A stretch of 64,000 nt of DNA from contig NC_133898.1 of NCBI RefSeq assembly GCF_964199755.1, forward strand, positions 32,429,985 to 32,493,984, in the 5' to 3' direction. This document shows, piece by piece, positions 43,401 through 53,564 of the stretch. The position numbers and the translations under genes were made by a program. Under the pieces are notes generated by a model. That model had not been told where the DNA came from, made no database searches, and saw nothing but the letters and a program-made list of their open reading frames with translations. The DNA is from Larus michahellis. Taxonomy: Eukaryota > Chordata > Aves > Charadriiformes > Laridae. Numbering within the stretch: position 1 is the stretch's first letter; each line of letters starts with the position of its first letter.

Positions 43401-46400
43401 CTGTATTGCTCCTTCATCCAGGTATGCGTATCCTAGCAGAGTAAAGAAGGAAGCATGTAGTAGGGGAATAACACAGTATTTCTGATTGGTTTGCACAGGC
43501 CAATAAAAAACAAGTCTATTTTATTTTACGTACAGCAGCGTATGTAATTTGATTTAGATCCACCTTTGATATCAAATTCTGCCTAGATGCAGGAGCTCAG
43601 AGCTCTGTGAGGGCTTATGTAGCTGAGAGCTTCTTCACGGGCCTCTAACGATACCCGCAATTTGCAGCGTACTTTGAGTACTGACTGCTTCTGAAAGTGT
43701 AATTTGGGATTCCTCAGCCACTTCTGGGATTAGGCCCTAATTTGGCATACCCTGGCTAGTATTGCTTGTCAGATTGCTAAATACTAAATTAATTTGCAGA
43801 GCAAATAAAATTCTGGTGTGGGAGTAGAGCCTGGGTGTTCTCCAGACTTCGGTGGTGAATGATCTATTTGAGCACAGAAAACCAATTTTCGTCCTCTCTC
43901 ATCACAAGGCTTTTCAGGCATCAGAAGTCTGGGAGGCAAACAGATGAGGAAGGTAGAGAAAACTATGTTGTGGGCTTGGGTTTGTTTTGTCTTTTTTTTT
44001 TTTTTTCCTCTGGTCATTTACATGCCATCTGTGAAACCTGAATACTAGCCAAGATTCATCCCAACTATTTTATGCATCAAACTTATTTCTGAAGACACAA
44101 TCTCTTTCTGATGCAAAAGGATCATCACTCTTACTATGTTGTAATAGGAGCTTTGTTTCTTATTAAAATATTCAAAGAGTTTTCACCAGATAAATGTGGG
44201 ATTATTTAAATGTAAAGAAGCAAAAAGCTTTCTCTTGCTTTGCTGCAACTCATGTTGTCAGTTTTATTTGGAAGATAAGCACCACAAAACTACCTACTGA
44301 AATGCTCACCTAGCCCCTTTCCCCTCCTTCTCAGGCATCCAGGATCCCCATACAATGCAAAGGGAAAACTGAGCTGCTAGGGAAGAGTTTCTCAAAAGCA
44401 TGCTGCCTAGAGAGCAGCACATGGTAGAAGAAGGGGTCAGGCTTCATTTAAGCAGGTAATTTACTCAGAAACTGGAAGCAAGTCTTACTCATGGTGTGTG
44501 TGCGTTGAGGAGGAGAAAAAGAGAAATCGAAACTCGGGTTAGAAAACTTGGATGAGCTGTGGCAGATGTGACTTCAAATCTATACGATGTTTCAGAGCAA
44601 GACGTTACTACATCTCAATCAGACCACGTAAATACACAAGAAGAAGCTGAAGAGAATGGCCAAAATGATCAAAGGAGAGGGAAGTTCTGTTCTGTTCTGA
44701 GAGTCCTCTTTAGGCTCTGATCTCTGGGGCTGCATCACTACTTAGGTGGCTGTATCCATAGGAAAAAAACCCTAGATGTTGAGTGCAGAAACTTAGGGTG
44801 AAATACAAACAGCAAAATGAGAAGCAGGGGTTTTAAAACCCAGCAGAATATTGTGCCGATGGAAGTGTGTTGCAGGTGGTAGATGAAAGGCTGATTTGAA
44901 TTTCTCTGCATGGAACTGCACTGTTTTATGTAGACTCAACACCAGAATATAAACTGTTAAGAGATCAAAGTTGGCTAGTTGAGATTCATTGTGTTTAACT
45001 GGTGGACTGAAGTGGATAAAGAGACAGGAGCCTAACTACTTTTGTGATCCTAGATTTAGCTGTTAGCATATCTCACTTTCCCCCAGAGCTGCCCACACGA
45101 TGCAGTAAATAAAACCCGAAATTGGTTTTACTATAGCTAAGCTTTATTACGATCATGGTTTTTATCTGTCATTAACTTCCTCCAAAACATACAGTCCCCT
45201 TCAGTTTTCACTTGCCTTATTTCTTGAAAATTACATGGTGAGTTTATAACATAAGACTAGAGGGTTTCCCACACACACCTCAGGCTTTGCAATGCTGAAA
45301 CTCAGAAATGCCACTGTATGGTGAAAAGTTCAAAAGACAAAGGTACATCCAGGACTGTTCCCTGGTACCTGGAATGCATCTGCTACCCTGTAGCCATCAC
45401 GTCAGGGCTGCCACAGACGCTTTCACAGGTCTCATCAACCTGAGCACACAAGAATTGTAGTCACTAGTCTGCGTAATCTGAAGCTCTCTTGACAAGTGGG
45501 GTACATTGGAATAACAATTCCTACAAAAACTCAAAAAATTAGCTACATATCACAAACTTTTAGTGCATGTTAAGAAAGTTTTGTCTATATAGCTATGTAG
45601 GTGCATTCTCACAGCAGGTTTTTTGCCATTTTTCAACAGAAGATGCATTTCCAAAAGCAGTTCAGTTTCATTTTAAGAATGAATCTGATTCAGAGGCAAA
45701 GAACACCTGAGCAGATGTTTGTTGACCCTATCTCTGTTCTGATGGAGAAGCGAGCAAGGGGGAACTTAACATTTACAAATGGGAAAAAGAATGAACATGA
45801 CATCGTGGTAAAGTCAAGCCAAAGAATGTGAATGATTTATCTCTTGTAAGATGCAGCTTGATTTGGCTCCTTACAGAACCTGTCCAATGGAAAACGAAGT
45901 CTCAGGTATGAGGCAGTACTTCTGTGCAGAACGACGGCAAATAAATAGTGCACAGAAAATTAAGAAGGAAGTGAAGTAGTGCAGAGAAAACTAAGAAGGA
46001 AGAAAGTGTGGAGTTACATATTCAGGAAACTCCTGTTTGTTGAGAGAAGGAAAAAAATTGTGCCAGACTAGCTGTCGTTTCAGCCTAAATGAGGCTGAAA
46101 TCCTAAAAGGATTTCAAAGGCTTCAAATCCTAAAAGGCTTTGAAGACAGTCCAAATCAAGCCTCCATTTTTTCTCATAATTAGCCAGTCAGAACTGATCT
46201 TCCTGATACACCTGCACGTTAATGGCACCAGCAGAGAACAGCCTGGGAGCACGAGGATGCTCCTAAGCCCTTATCTCTGCATGTGAATCCCTTGCTGCTG
46301 TGAACTGCAGGCTGACAAGCGCCAGCTGTGCCTGCCATGGGACACACTATTAGCTGTGTCATAACAGGCATAGAATAATGAGTGAACAGACATAAGCAAT

Positions 46401-49400
46401 CCTAAACTTAACTTTCTCTTCTAAGCCAACACTTCTTTGCTATCAAAATACTACTAGTAGAAGAGCATCAGCTGAACTTGCGTAAAGGATTTGTGAGTTT
46501 TCGAATTCATGATTTGGCCTGTTAAGAGTATGCCTATATAGCTTGTCTTTCAAATTATCATTCAGAACTATAAATGACCTTCTGCCTGCCAAAATAACGA
46601 GCTGAACATGGTCTTGAATGTTTGGGTTTTTTAATCCCAAGTGTAATTTAGGAATATGCGCTTTTACTAGAATACTCTCTGCCTCACAATTCTTCTCTAA
46701 GGAAAAAAGTGGATTTAAATTAGATCACAGGAAGGTGCGAATGTGTCTGATAAAAAGCTGTGGTAAAATGCAACGTATGACTATATTGTACCTCCATAAA
46801 AGTGGACAAAATTGGCCCATGTGTTAAACTGATATGTAACTGATAATGCTTCTGATGTGTGTATTGCCAATTTTACTATCTGATAGGAATTTGATGTTTC
46901 TGGTTTTGGCTGCTGAGTAATTGTGGGAAATTTGCTATGTAAATGATGATGTATTGATACCTAAAAAATCTTGTACCCAGTTGAATTAGCAATAATTTAC
47001 TACACTGTTGCATACTGATATAAACGATGCCTTTGTTGATATGGCTAACTTTTTATGTTGTTGGGAAGTTATATAATGGGTTTAGGCTTATTAAAGGTAG
47101 GACAAATTCTCTTCAAACACTGGAACATCTTGCAAAATGAAATAAAAAAGGTCATTATATTAATCTAACTTTCATTTTAAGGGAAGGGCAGGTAGAAATA
47201 AAATTTTTAAAAAATGAAACAGCCCAGGAATGGGTTGGGGATGAAGGATAATCCTGTGTGAACTGGGAGATGCAGGGAGAGACAAGATTATAAAGAAAAG
47301 AAAAAACCCAACGATTTATTTAATATTGTAGTACAAACTATTGTAGCAGTTAAACTTCAGCTCATTTTTGTGTATTCCTCTCTTAGCGTGTAGCTCTAAC
47401 GTATTCTTCAGAGCAAGAAAATAAATTAATTGTATAAAACCAAAAAGGTTAAGTTACAGAAAAAGAAAAATTGGAATCATTAGCCTTCCATATGTATCTT
47501 CACGTACTTTCATCGTACTTTCATTTTATGCTTTGCCAAACCTTGATGTCGTTGACCTTGATAACAAAATTCACTCACTCTTTTTTAATCTAACTTGTAA
47601 TACTTAACAATATACCATTACAGCAGCAAAAAGATTAGATATTATTCTCAGTGCTTTCTAAGCAGTCACACTACAGATGTGGTTGCTCCTTTCCCAGGGA
47701 TTTGCTCATGTTGACAAAACCACATTTTGTTTTCCCCAGCTAAGTATCTCTGGAATTTTCTTGTAAATATATGATGGATGCTAAATTTTTCTGGTTAGCA
47801 ACAATCTCCGCACAGGCACTGCCCTGGGACCTGGCTTGCTCCTTCCCAGCGCAAGCAAGCTGCTGGCGCGGTGCCGGCTGTTGCCAGAGCTCCCCCTGCG
47901 CAGCCGATGAGAAGGGACATGATGGCGCATGTCGGGTAACCTGGTACGTGACCGGAGGTGCCTGTGCCCACAGCCACGGGTGGGCTGTGAGACCGTGGCA
48001 GCAATGCAAAGCCGTGCGGAGTCTGACAGCGATACGGTAATATCTGCTCTTTCAGAGCAGCATGGTTATAACGAGTACAAACACCTGCACGGCACAATTA
48101 TAACACAATTCATGAAGGCTCTTGTGAAATGGTTGGGTTGGTTTTGTGAGAAATGATTCAATGATAAGTAAACACAAATTTTTGTTTCTTTGTAGAAGGA
48201 TTTATTGAACTTGACTCACTTCTGCCTTGAACTATGTAGATTCTTAGGCTTGGGTTTCCAAAGGTACTTAAAATCAGTAACCAAATTTTACTGGAACTAC
48301 ATGAAATTAAATTGCTCTGCTGGGAAGCAAGGCAAATTCTCTCCCATCCTGAAATCCTTACTGCCAGGCCTCTAGTGTCCCCTTTCCCTTAGGGTTCCTT
48401 CAGAGCCAGCTGTGATACCTCTGACTCAGAGGAATCTTCAGGCCAAGCAGACAATTCCATGAAAAAGGCAATAAGCAAAGTAAGTGCAAATTGTTACAAT
48501 TTTGATAGGTTTCTACTCTTTCTTCCTGTATTCTGCCTTTGGCACAATGGCTGCTCACAACTCAAAGCAGTGGGACGGCTTTCTTTTGATACAGAAGATG
48601 TGCAGCGAAAGGGACTGATTTGAAACATATTTAGAGAGTCTATTCTTTAACCTTCCAAACCTGAATGAAAGCTGAAAATGCTGCTATTTTTCACAAAGTC
48701 CAGAAAAATATAATTTCAAGCCAATCAAAATATCTGATTTTGATTTTTGAATTTCAAAGTTACTTTTGAAATATAGACTGAACTTCTGCAGCAAAATATC
48801 ACTTTAAAAATACCATTACCTTTCCAAAGTTTTGTTCCAAAATGTTGAAATGAGACATTTTGATGTGTCAGAACACTTGCTCTAGTTTCCTGTTGGAAAT
48901 GAATTACAGCAAAATAGATCTGATCTCATGTGCCTGTTTCAAAGGAAATGCACAGATGGTGTATGGTTCTGGTGAATGATTCTGTTTGAGTCTTTGAATA
49001 GATCTAATAAATACAACATCACTGAGCCTGGCACTGCTAATCTGTAGCTGTAGCTTCAAAAGTAGCTGCATTTTAATCATGACGGATCAATTAAAACAGT
49101 AAAATATAAACAGCCTATAGGTTACCTCTTCTCCTTCTTCAATATGATAATCCTTCCTTTCATTTGGCCCTCCAACAAACATCACATTTAATTGATGGCG
49201 ATGCCTAGAAAAGAAAATGACAATTTACAGCTATCTCCAACCATGATGTTCTTTATTTCACATAAATTTGGGTTTTGGTTTGGTTTTTTTTTGTTTTTTT
49301 TTTAATTCTTTGAGGACAGTGAGTCAATGAAACAATGCTGAGTGACAGGCAACATCCAGAATGAGAACTCAAAAGCTCTCCGCTCTGCCACTGTCCTGCT

Positions 49401-52400
49401 GGGTGACCTGAGGCCAGCTCCCTCCCTCCTGGTGTTTAAATGCCTCCAGCTATGAAAGGGGGACAATGATAGTCACCAAATGTGGAAAGAGCTTTGAACT
49501 GTAAAGATAAAGAATGCTAGGTAAAGTGAAAGGAATGAGAGGGAAACGTCTTTTCAACCTGAGCTGATTAGATCAGGATTCTGTAAAGGTAAGACACTTT
49601 TAAAGGTTAACAAAGGTAAAAACATACATTTTTCCCCATTGGTAGAATTGCCAGGGATACTGATGGTAGGAATTATCAGCTAATTTCTCTTCTATTTATA
49701 CTGGTTTTGCTAAGGTGGAACAACACGCGGTGGTTTCATTGCAGTTGTGGCTAATTCAGAAAAGGAGATTCAGACCCTTTATCTTAACTCTGCCCCTTTT
49801 AAGAGCCCAAATGAGATCCTAGTAACACAAAACCAGCAAAGCCACCCTCCCCTGCAACATGGGGAAGAACAATGTGCCTCTGTGTCAGCACCTCATAAGC
49901 CTCAACTGAGAGAAGCTATTTTGAATGGCTGAACGTGTATATTTGATCTGCCATCATTATCATGTTTACTTTGAAGAGTATTTAAATGATAATGAACAAC
50001 ACAGTAGGATCTAGTAAAGCAGAAATAACAAGTAACAGTGACAAATCAGTTGGCCAAATAAAAGTCTAAAGAATTAAATTAGATTACAACTCTTAAATTG
50101 ACTATTTTCACCATAGAAAGCTGTATACATTACAGCACTTGGCTTCATGCCTGTATCCTAAAATAAGGAACCGAAATCAGAACTGTTTGTACCATGCAGA
50201 TTTAATATTCGTTTTCAAGAATGCACTGTAATACTTCTGCATTAATGAACACTTCTACTAAAGAAAGGCAGGAAGACCAAAACAGTAATAACATAGCTAA
50301 TTAATGAAATGCATTAAAATCAACACTGGAGAATAAAATAAGAGAAAGGCAATCTATGAGTATCTTGTAGCCTATGGTTAAGATCAGTTAAATTTTTTAT
50401 AGAAACCCATACAGTTTTGTTATTAGTTCAATAACTAAAAGTTAAAATATTGCTCTAAAAATCATTGTTGCTTAACTTTTTGTTTGGCAAATCTACCATT
50501 AATTCTGCTACCCTATGGGTTTAGCTGGGTATAACATAATAAACAGGCAACTAACTATGTGTTCATCATTCCTATCATTAATATAATGACACCATCAAAA
50601 AATTCCAGCTATGAAATACAAGCAGGAACGCCAATAGGTTTGTTTGTCCATATTGCTAAATAAAGTTGCCTGCTTAAAATAATTGCCTTAAGGTAAGAAG
50701 AAAAATCATAAGGAAAGCAGTTTCAGTTAGGACTGCCAAAATGCAGTTAAGAGTATCATAATGGTTTCAGCTGTGTGAAAATTACTTGATTGCACTGTTT
50801 TTAGAATGAGGTGCTAATCAGCGGTCTAATAAGTTTTATATATTCTTATACTTCTCTTCTTGACCACATAAAGGAAATGGTGCCAGCAGGCAACCTTTTA
50901 AAAATGTCTTAAGACCAAGAAGAATCAGATAGTCCTTGACCACAGTTAGGTCTCCTTATAGTAAGCATCATATTCTGAACTCAAAGAAGAGCTTTAAAAG
51001 TGCCACTGCTACCCTGTAAAAATCAGCTATGTCAAGGGTTCTTGCACAGGATTTTGCACTAATTGCTCACTGTTGAGGTTAAAAGGCATTTAAACTTGCA
51101 AGATAGTGTCATTAAAATAAATCTAATGAAAGCTCTTACATTGTATCCTTTTCTTGACTCGTAAAACTTTAAACAGGTGGTGACTCACGAACTGAGGTTT
51201 TGTTTTGAAATCCCAAATAGGCATTTAAAACTTTGGATTCTCTCAAGTGTATGGAATGCAACTGAATAAAAGCTTGAAAGCCGTAATAAATTTAGACACC
51301 AAAAGTCCTACTGATTTGCTGTAAGATGTAGATTTTAACCATTAATTCTCTCTTGAAACACAGGATCATAAGTTACTTAAATGTTTTGAGGTGGTTGCCT
51401 TCCAGTGACGCAGAAGTGAAAAAATTGCCTTATAAATCTCTACTCAGCACATAAAGGATCAAAACTGTTGGAAAAATGGTGGAAATCTATTAGTCACTTT
51501 TTGGAAAATCGCCTAAAACCTTTTTGAAAAATCCTGAAAACATTCATATAGCACCAGGAGCAAGTGGTGAGAGACTCAGAATCCATATAGTAGATGGCTT
51601 TCCTCTCCTTCACAAGCTGAAGCTACGGTGGAAGAAGGATTTTTTTTTTTAATCGACGCAATTTTTATCACAAAAAATTGTTCCTTGTTTCACTGTGGCT
51701 TCTTGCAGTGTTTATGGGGAAGACTTGTCACCACCGAGTATTTAGCGATCTAGGTGGCTGTCTGACCTCTGACACAGGTCATGTTCCAGAGTTACTTCAG
51801 GATTACACAGAACTACTGGTAGGGGGTGCAAACAGTGCACTAGTGACAAGAAGGTTCATCTTACTGATGCAGAAAGAAAACTATGAATATTACACACACT
51901 GTAAAGTACTAAAATTTTACCACCATCATTGCTAAGCTTTAGAAATGGCTATGCTTAACAAAATGCTTCCTAAATCCACTTTGAAAATGAAAGAAATTAA
52001 AACACTCATAAGGAGAAGACACTTTCCTCATTCTTTCCCACTGTGAAACTATTGTAGTGATTCAAATCTCTTAGCTGGTAATTAATTAATTAATTAATTA
52101 ATTAATTTCTTAGTTAAATTAATTTCTTAATTTCTTAGTTAAACACACAACTGTAGTTTCAACACAGTTATCTCAGTAAGGATGTACCCTTTACCTTATT
52201 TTTGTCTTGCAACCGTTACTTTCAAAAGTAACCCTTGAACCTGTGAATGGAAATTAATATCACTGCTACAGTACTGCCTATTCAGCTTTTGATTAGAGGT
52301 AGCACTTCAGAGTCGGGCAAGAGGCACATTCTTTGGTGCTTTTTTAATGATTAAGTTGCAAAGCAAAATTTTAAAAATTTACAAGAAAGAGAAATGCTTT

Positions 52401-53359
52401 CCATTTTCTTTATAAAACCTGGGTTTATATTGCTCTCTACAAAGAATCCTTTCATATGAAAGGCTTCTGCTTACAGGGTTTTGGACAAAGTATATTGTCC
52501 TCAACTTCACTGACAAATCCTTATTAATGTTGTGACTAGAAAGTGCCACACGTTGGACCATCTACACTGGAATTTGCTTGAGTTTTGACACTGAGAACAT
52601 GCATGCTATACAACTGCGTAATGCCCACGCTTTTTTCTTATATTAGCTGTCTCATTCAGAATATGGTTTGTAGCTCTAAGGTGCCAGTCAGTGCTCTGAA
52701 ACGCTGCCTTGTCAGCCTCACGATGAACAGAGGGTCCTACCCTGCCTTGACAGCTCTGGAAATGCCCTGGAAATCTGTTTCTCCAGTGCTCCTGCCCTTC
52801 CCTTTCTCCTCATCTTTCAGTGATATGTCCTACTGTTTTTGGTTGCTCTTGCAGCTTTGGCTCCTCTGCAATGTTGGAATGACTCTCAGCAGCTCTGGCA
52901 GCTGTTTTAGGTTGTAATTTGGTAGCACTAATTTGTTAGCTAAATCTTACAATTTGTGGATATGATGCCATCTCCTTTTATTTCTATGAGTTTATTGTCT
53001 CGGGGCCTGACACAAATTCCTTTAATTCAGTCTAAGTGTGCCTACAAGAGACTTTGAGTTGTATTCAGGTTTATCTTTACAGCTTCTGCAGAGTTACTAC
53101 ATAAGAGATTTCAACCATTTTCTGTGTTTCGAAACAGCACTCTGACCGCAGTCTGAGAGGAACTACAGTTCCTCACTAATCTTTGCCATCTATGCATTTT
53201 AGCAGCTTCCTCATAACTAAGAATATCTGCGTATATCTGAGAACTGAGTTAAAAAAAAATAAAATCTTCATTTACTTACATAAGCTTATTGCACACAGGT
53301 GGCAAAAAGGCAGCTTTGTTTTCTTCTATCCATTTTCTTACATTTACAAGAAGCTCCAT
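19348..53359 (-). CDS. HAAO: 3-hydroxyanthranilate 3,4-dioxygenase, complete 10-exon gene
   Basis: The CDS joins, in transcript order on the minus strand, 53359-53280, 49204-49126, 39992-39909, 38276-38170, 35253-35164, 34489-34446, 23462-23317, 22162-22094, 20922-20840 and 19426-19348. All nine introns are GT-AG and all phases agree. The total is 861 nt, or 286 residues plus a TAG stop. The product is a cytosolic Fe(II) cupin of the kynurenine pathway. It converts 3-hydroxyanthranilate and O2 to 2-amino-3-carboxymuconate semialdehyde, the precursor of quinolinate and NAD+. Visible family motifs are [65 protein letters not shown] and DSLLVLAQ. Fe ligands His47, Glu53 and His91 and substrate residues Arg43, Arg95 and Glu105 match the vertebrate numbering. 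The C-terminal cupin half has no metal site, as is usual in animals. The start was chosen because it gives family length and lies in a strong context (A at -3, G at +4). Identity rests on recalled family sequence, but a fit across ten exons is very unlikely by chance. Confidence 0.97.
19427..20839 (-). other. HAAO: HAAO intron 9
   Basis: GT-AG intron of about 1.4 kb. A 122-codon plus-strand open frame at 20061-20429 has no recognisable domain and is probably chance. Confidence 0.9.
20840..20922 (-). CDS. HAAO: HAAO exon 9
   Basis: This exon encodes residues 234-260 plus two bases of Thr261: [20 protein letters not shown] then LLVLAQS. The DSLLVLA motif is typical of the second cupin half. 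The acceptor is cccttcag and the donor gtgagt. Confidence 0.96.
20923..22093 (-). other. HAAO: HAAO intron 8
   Basis: GT-AG intron of about 1.17 kb. No named feature. Confidence 0.9.
22094..22162 (-). CDS. HAAO: HAAO exon 8
   Basis: This exon encodes residues 211-233: [20 protein letters not shown] followed by WQL. It is 69 nt and phase 0. The acceptor follows a T-rich tract (tttaaag) and the donor is gtatgt. Confidence 0.95.
22163..23316 (-). other. HAAO: HAAO intron 7
   Basis: GT-AG intron of about 1.15 kb. No named feature. Confidence 0.9.
23317..23462 (-). CDS. HAAO: HAAO exon 7
   Basis: This is the largest exon (146 nt). It completes Asp162 and encodes residues 163-210, from [20 protein letters not shown] through the linker to [11 protein letters not shown] at the start of the second cupin half. 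The acceptor is ccttacag and the donor gtagga. Confidence 0.97.
23463..34445 (-). other. HAAO: HAAO intron 6 (about 11 kb)
   Basis: The largest intron, GT-AG. It holds a CR1 tail at 26375-26465. A 135-codon minus-strand frame at 33929-34336 shows no recognised motif. Nothing else could be named. Confidence 0.9.
26375..26465 (+). mobile_element. CR1 LINE 3'-end fragment
   Basis: The sequence contains CATTGCAGGGGGGTTGGAGT, then GACCTTTAAAGGTCCCTTCC and AACCCAAACTATTCTATGAT, matching the CR1 3' end in sense orientation. It lies in HAAO intron 6, antisense to the gene. It is a short, heavily 5'-truncated copy. Confidence 0.9.
34446..34489 (-). CDS. HAAO: HAAO exon 6 (44-nt small exon)
   Basis: This small exon completes Glu147, encodes [14 protein letters not shown] (148-161) and gives the first base of Asp162. 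Acceptor attccag and donor gtaatg flank it. Family homology predicts exactly this segment between exons 5 and 7. It is easily missed by gene finders because of its size. Confidence 0.94.
34490..35163 (-). other. HAAO: HAAO intron 5
   Basis: GT-AG intron of 674 nt, strongly AT-rich, with the 16-bp palindrome at 34779-34794. Confidence 0.9.
34779..34794. repeat. 16-bp perfect palindrome in HAAO intron 5
   Basis: ATTATTCATGAATAAT equals its own reverse complement. The flanks are rich in TTAATTGATGA- and TTGATTA-type homeodomain-like words. Confidence 0.85.
35164..35253 (-). CDS. HAAO: HAAO exon 5
   Basis: This exon completes Arg117 and encodes residues 118-146 plus two bases of Glu147. The motif is [20 protein letters not shown], ending TPIIQ. 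The acceptor is ttgtcag and the donor gtaagg. The 90 nt give phases that match exons 4 and 6. Confidence 0.96.
35254..38169 (-). other. HAAO: HAAO intron 4
   Basis: GT-AG intron of about 2.9 kb. Nothing recognisable beyond short A/T runs. Confidence 0.9.
38170..38276 (-). CDS. HAAO: HAAO exon 4
   Basis: This exon encodes residues 82-116 plus two bases of Arg117. It contains [20 protein letters not shown] with iron ligand His91 and substrate residue Arg95, then Glu105 in LVIERER. The acceptor is tttgaacag and the donor gtgaag. An open frame runs upstream into the intron, so the exon boundary was set from the family alignment and the splice site. Confidence 0.96.
38277..39908 (-). other. HAAO: HAAO intron 3
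   Basis: GT-AG intron of about 1.6 kb containing one short MIR-like remnant. Confidence 0.9.
38925..38995 (+). mobile_element. Short MIR-like remnant
   Basis: Sequence around TTGGGCAAGTCATTACAATT, TCTCTGTCTGCAAAGCAGAG and CTAATGACAGTGCCTCACC resembles the MIR core (a TGGGCAAGTCACTTAA-like block). It lies in HAAO intron 3. It is short and diverged. Confidence 0.4.
39909..39992 (-). CDS. HAAO: HAAO exon 3
   Basis: This exon encodes residues 54-81, from [14 protein letters not shown] to [12 protein letters not shown], which is part of the first cupin barrel. It is 84 nt and phase 0 at both ends. The acceptor is ccttcag and the donor gtaaat. Confidence 0.96.
42309..42377. repeat. Imperfect (GT/CA)n-(TA)n simple sequence with inverted symmetry
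   Basis: TGTGTGTGTAGGGG is followed by CCCACACACATGTG and then ATACATATGTACATAAATAT. GT and CA arms can pair across the GC centre. It lies in HAAO intron 2. Confidence 0.6.
42551..42562. repeat. (TA)n short tract
   Basis: Short ATATATATATAT run in HAAO intron 2. Confidence 0.85.
45947..46002. repeat. Tandem duplication of a 25-nt unit
   Basis: Two copies (45947-45971 and 45978-46002) of an AGTGCACAGAAAA...AAGAAGGAAG unit differ at two positions and are 31 nt apart. They lie in HAAO intron 2. Confidence 0.9.
46097..46145. repeat. Two adjacent hairpins sharing a core
   Basis: GAAATCCT/AGGATTTC (46097-46115, loop AAA) is followed by CTTCAAA/TTTGAAG (46121-46145). Both contain the core AATCCTAAAAGG, which suggests a local duplication. 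They lie in HAAO intron 2. Confidence 0.8.
47805..48040. other. GC- and CpG-rich patch in HAAO intron 2
   Basis: About 240 bp with many CpG (for example CTGGCGCGGTGCCGGCTG and GCGCATGTCGGGTAACC) sits inside AT-rich intron. Overlapping frames of 75-100 codons are open on both strands, as expected from composition. I recognise no protein or repeat. It could be an enhancer, an intronic promoter or an inserted sequence. Confidence 0.6.
48044..48060. repeat. Short perfect hairpin at edge of GC-rich patch
   Basis: CTGCTCT-TTC-AGAGCAG forms a 7-bp stem with a 3-nt loop. Confidence 0.8.
49126..49204 (-). CDS. HAAO: HAAO exon 2
   Basis: This exon completes Met27 and encodes residues 28-53, including [20 protein letters not shown]. 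It carries substrate-binding Arg43 and iron ligands His47 and Glu53. The acceptor is a T-rich tract ending in ctag and the donor is gtaacc. The 79 nt keep the frame. Confidence 0.96.
49365..49525 (+). mobile_element. MIR / CORE-SINE-like remnant
   Basis: The stretch resembling 'GGGTGACCTGAGGCCAGCTC ... AAAGGGGGACAATGATAGTC ... AAAGAGCTTTGAACTGTAAA' follows the order of the amniote MIR core and LINE-derived tail. It lies in HAAO intron 1, just upstream of exon 2. Confidence 0.5.
52078..52107. repeat. (TTAA)n microsatellite
   Basis: About seven AATT units in a row, followed by a loose duplication of TTTCTTAGTTAAA up to about 52143. It lies in HAAO intron 1. Confidence 0.95.
53280..53359 (-). 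CDS. HAAO: HAAO exon 1 (coding part)
   Basis: This exon encodes residues 1-26 plus two bases of Met27: start [15 protein letters not shown], end PPVCNKL. The first ATG has A at -3 and G at +4. The donor reads gtaagt. The PPVCNKLM segment ending at the exon 1/2 junction is typical of animal HAAO. The extent of the 5' UTR cannot be seen. Confidence 0.93.
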
Positions 53360-53551
53360 GGTCCACCAGCTTTTGACAGAGATATGAAAGTTTGCAGAGG
53401 GCTCTCTCCGTGGGCAAACTGCATGTGACTTCATGCCCAGAGCTCAGGGGATTGGCTGGTAGAAGAGGTGTCTTCAGGCTTGAGCGTCCACGGGGACCGG
53501 TCCATCAGCCAAAGGTTATTTCATAAAGAGTACTAATGCTCCAGCAGTTTA

Positions 53552-53564
53552 GCTAATAATTGAC
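53552..53564 (-). promoter_or_regulatory. HNF1-like site in HAAO 5' flank
   Basis: The 13-mer GCTAATAATTGAC (plus strand) matches the palindromic HNF1 consensus GTTAATNATTAAC at all but two positions. It lies about 195 bp upstream of the HAAO ATG. HAAO is a liver and kidney enzyme, so HNF1 control is plausible. The flank has no CpG island. Function is inferred. Confidence 0.3.

Larger units (their letters stand above)
39993..49125 (-). other. HAAO: HAAO intron 2 (about 9 kb)
   Basis: GT-AG intron. It contains simple repeats near 42.3-42.56 kb, the 25-nt duplication and hairpins near 46 kb, and the CpG-rich patch near 47.8-48.06 kb. A 138-codon open frame at 41360-41776 on the HAAO strand is unrecognised. 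Confidence 0.9.
49205..53279 (-). other. HAAO: HAAO intron 1 (about 4 kb)
   Basis: GT-AG intron (gtaagt at exon 1). It contains a MIR-like remnant and a TTAA microsatellite. No other gene is seen. Confidence 0.9.
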
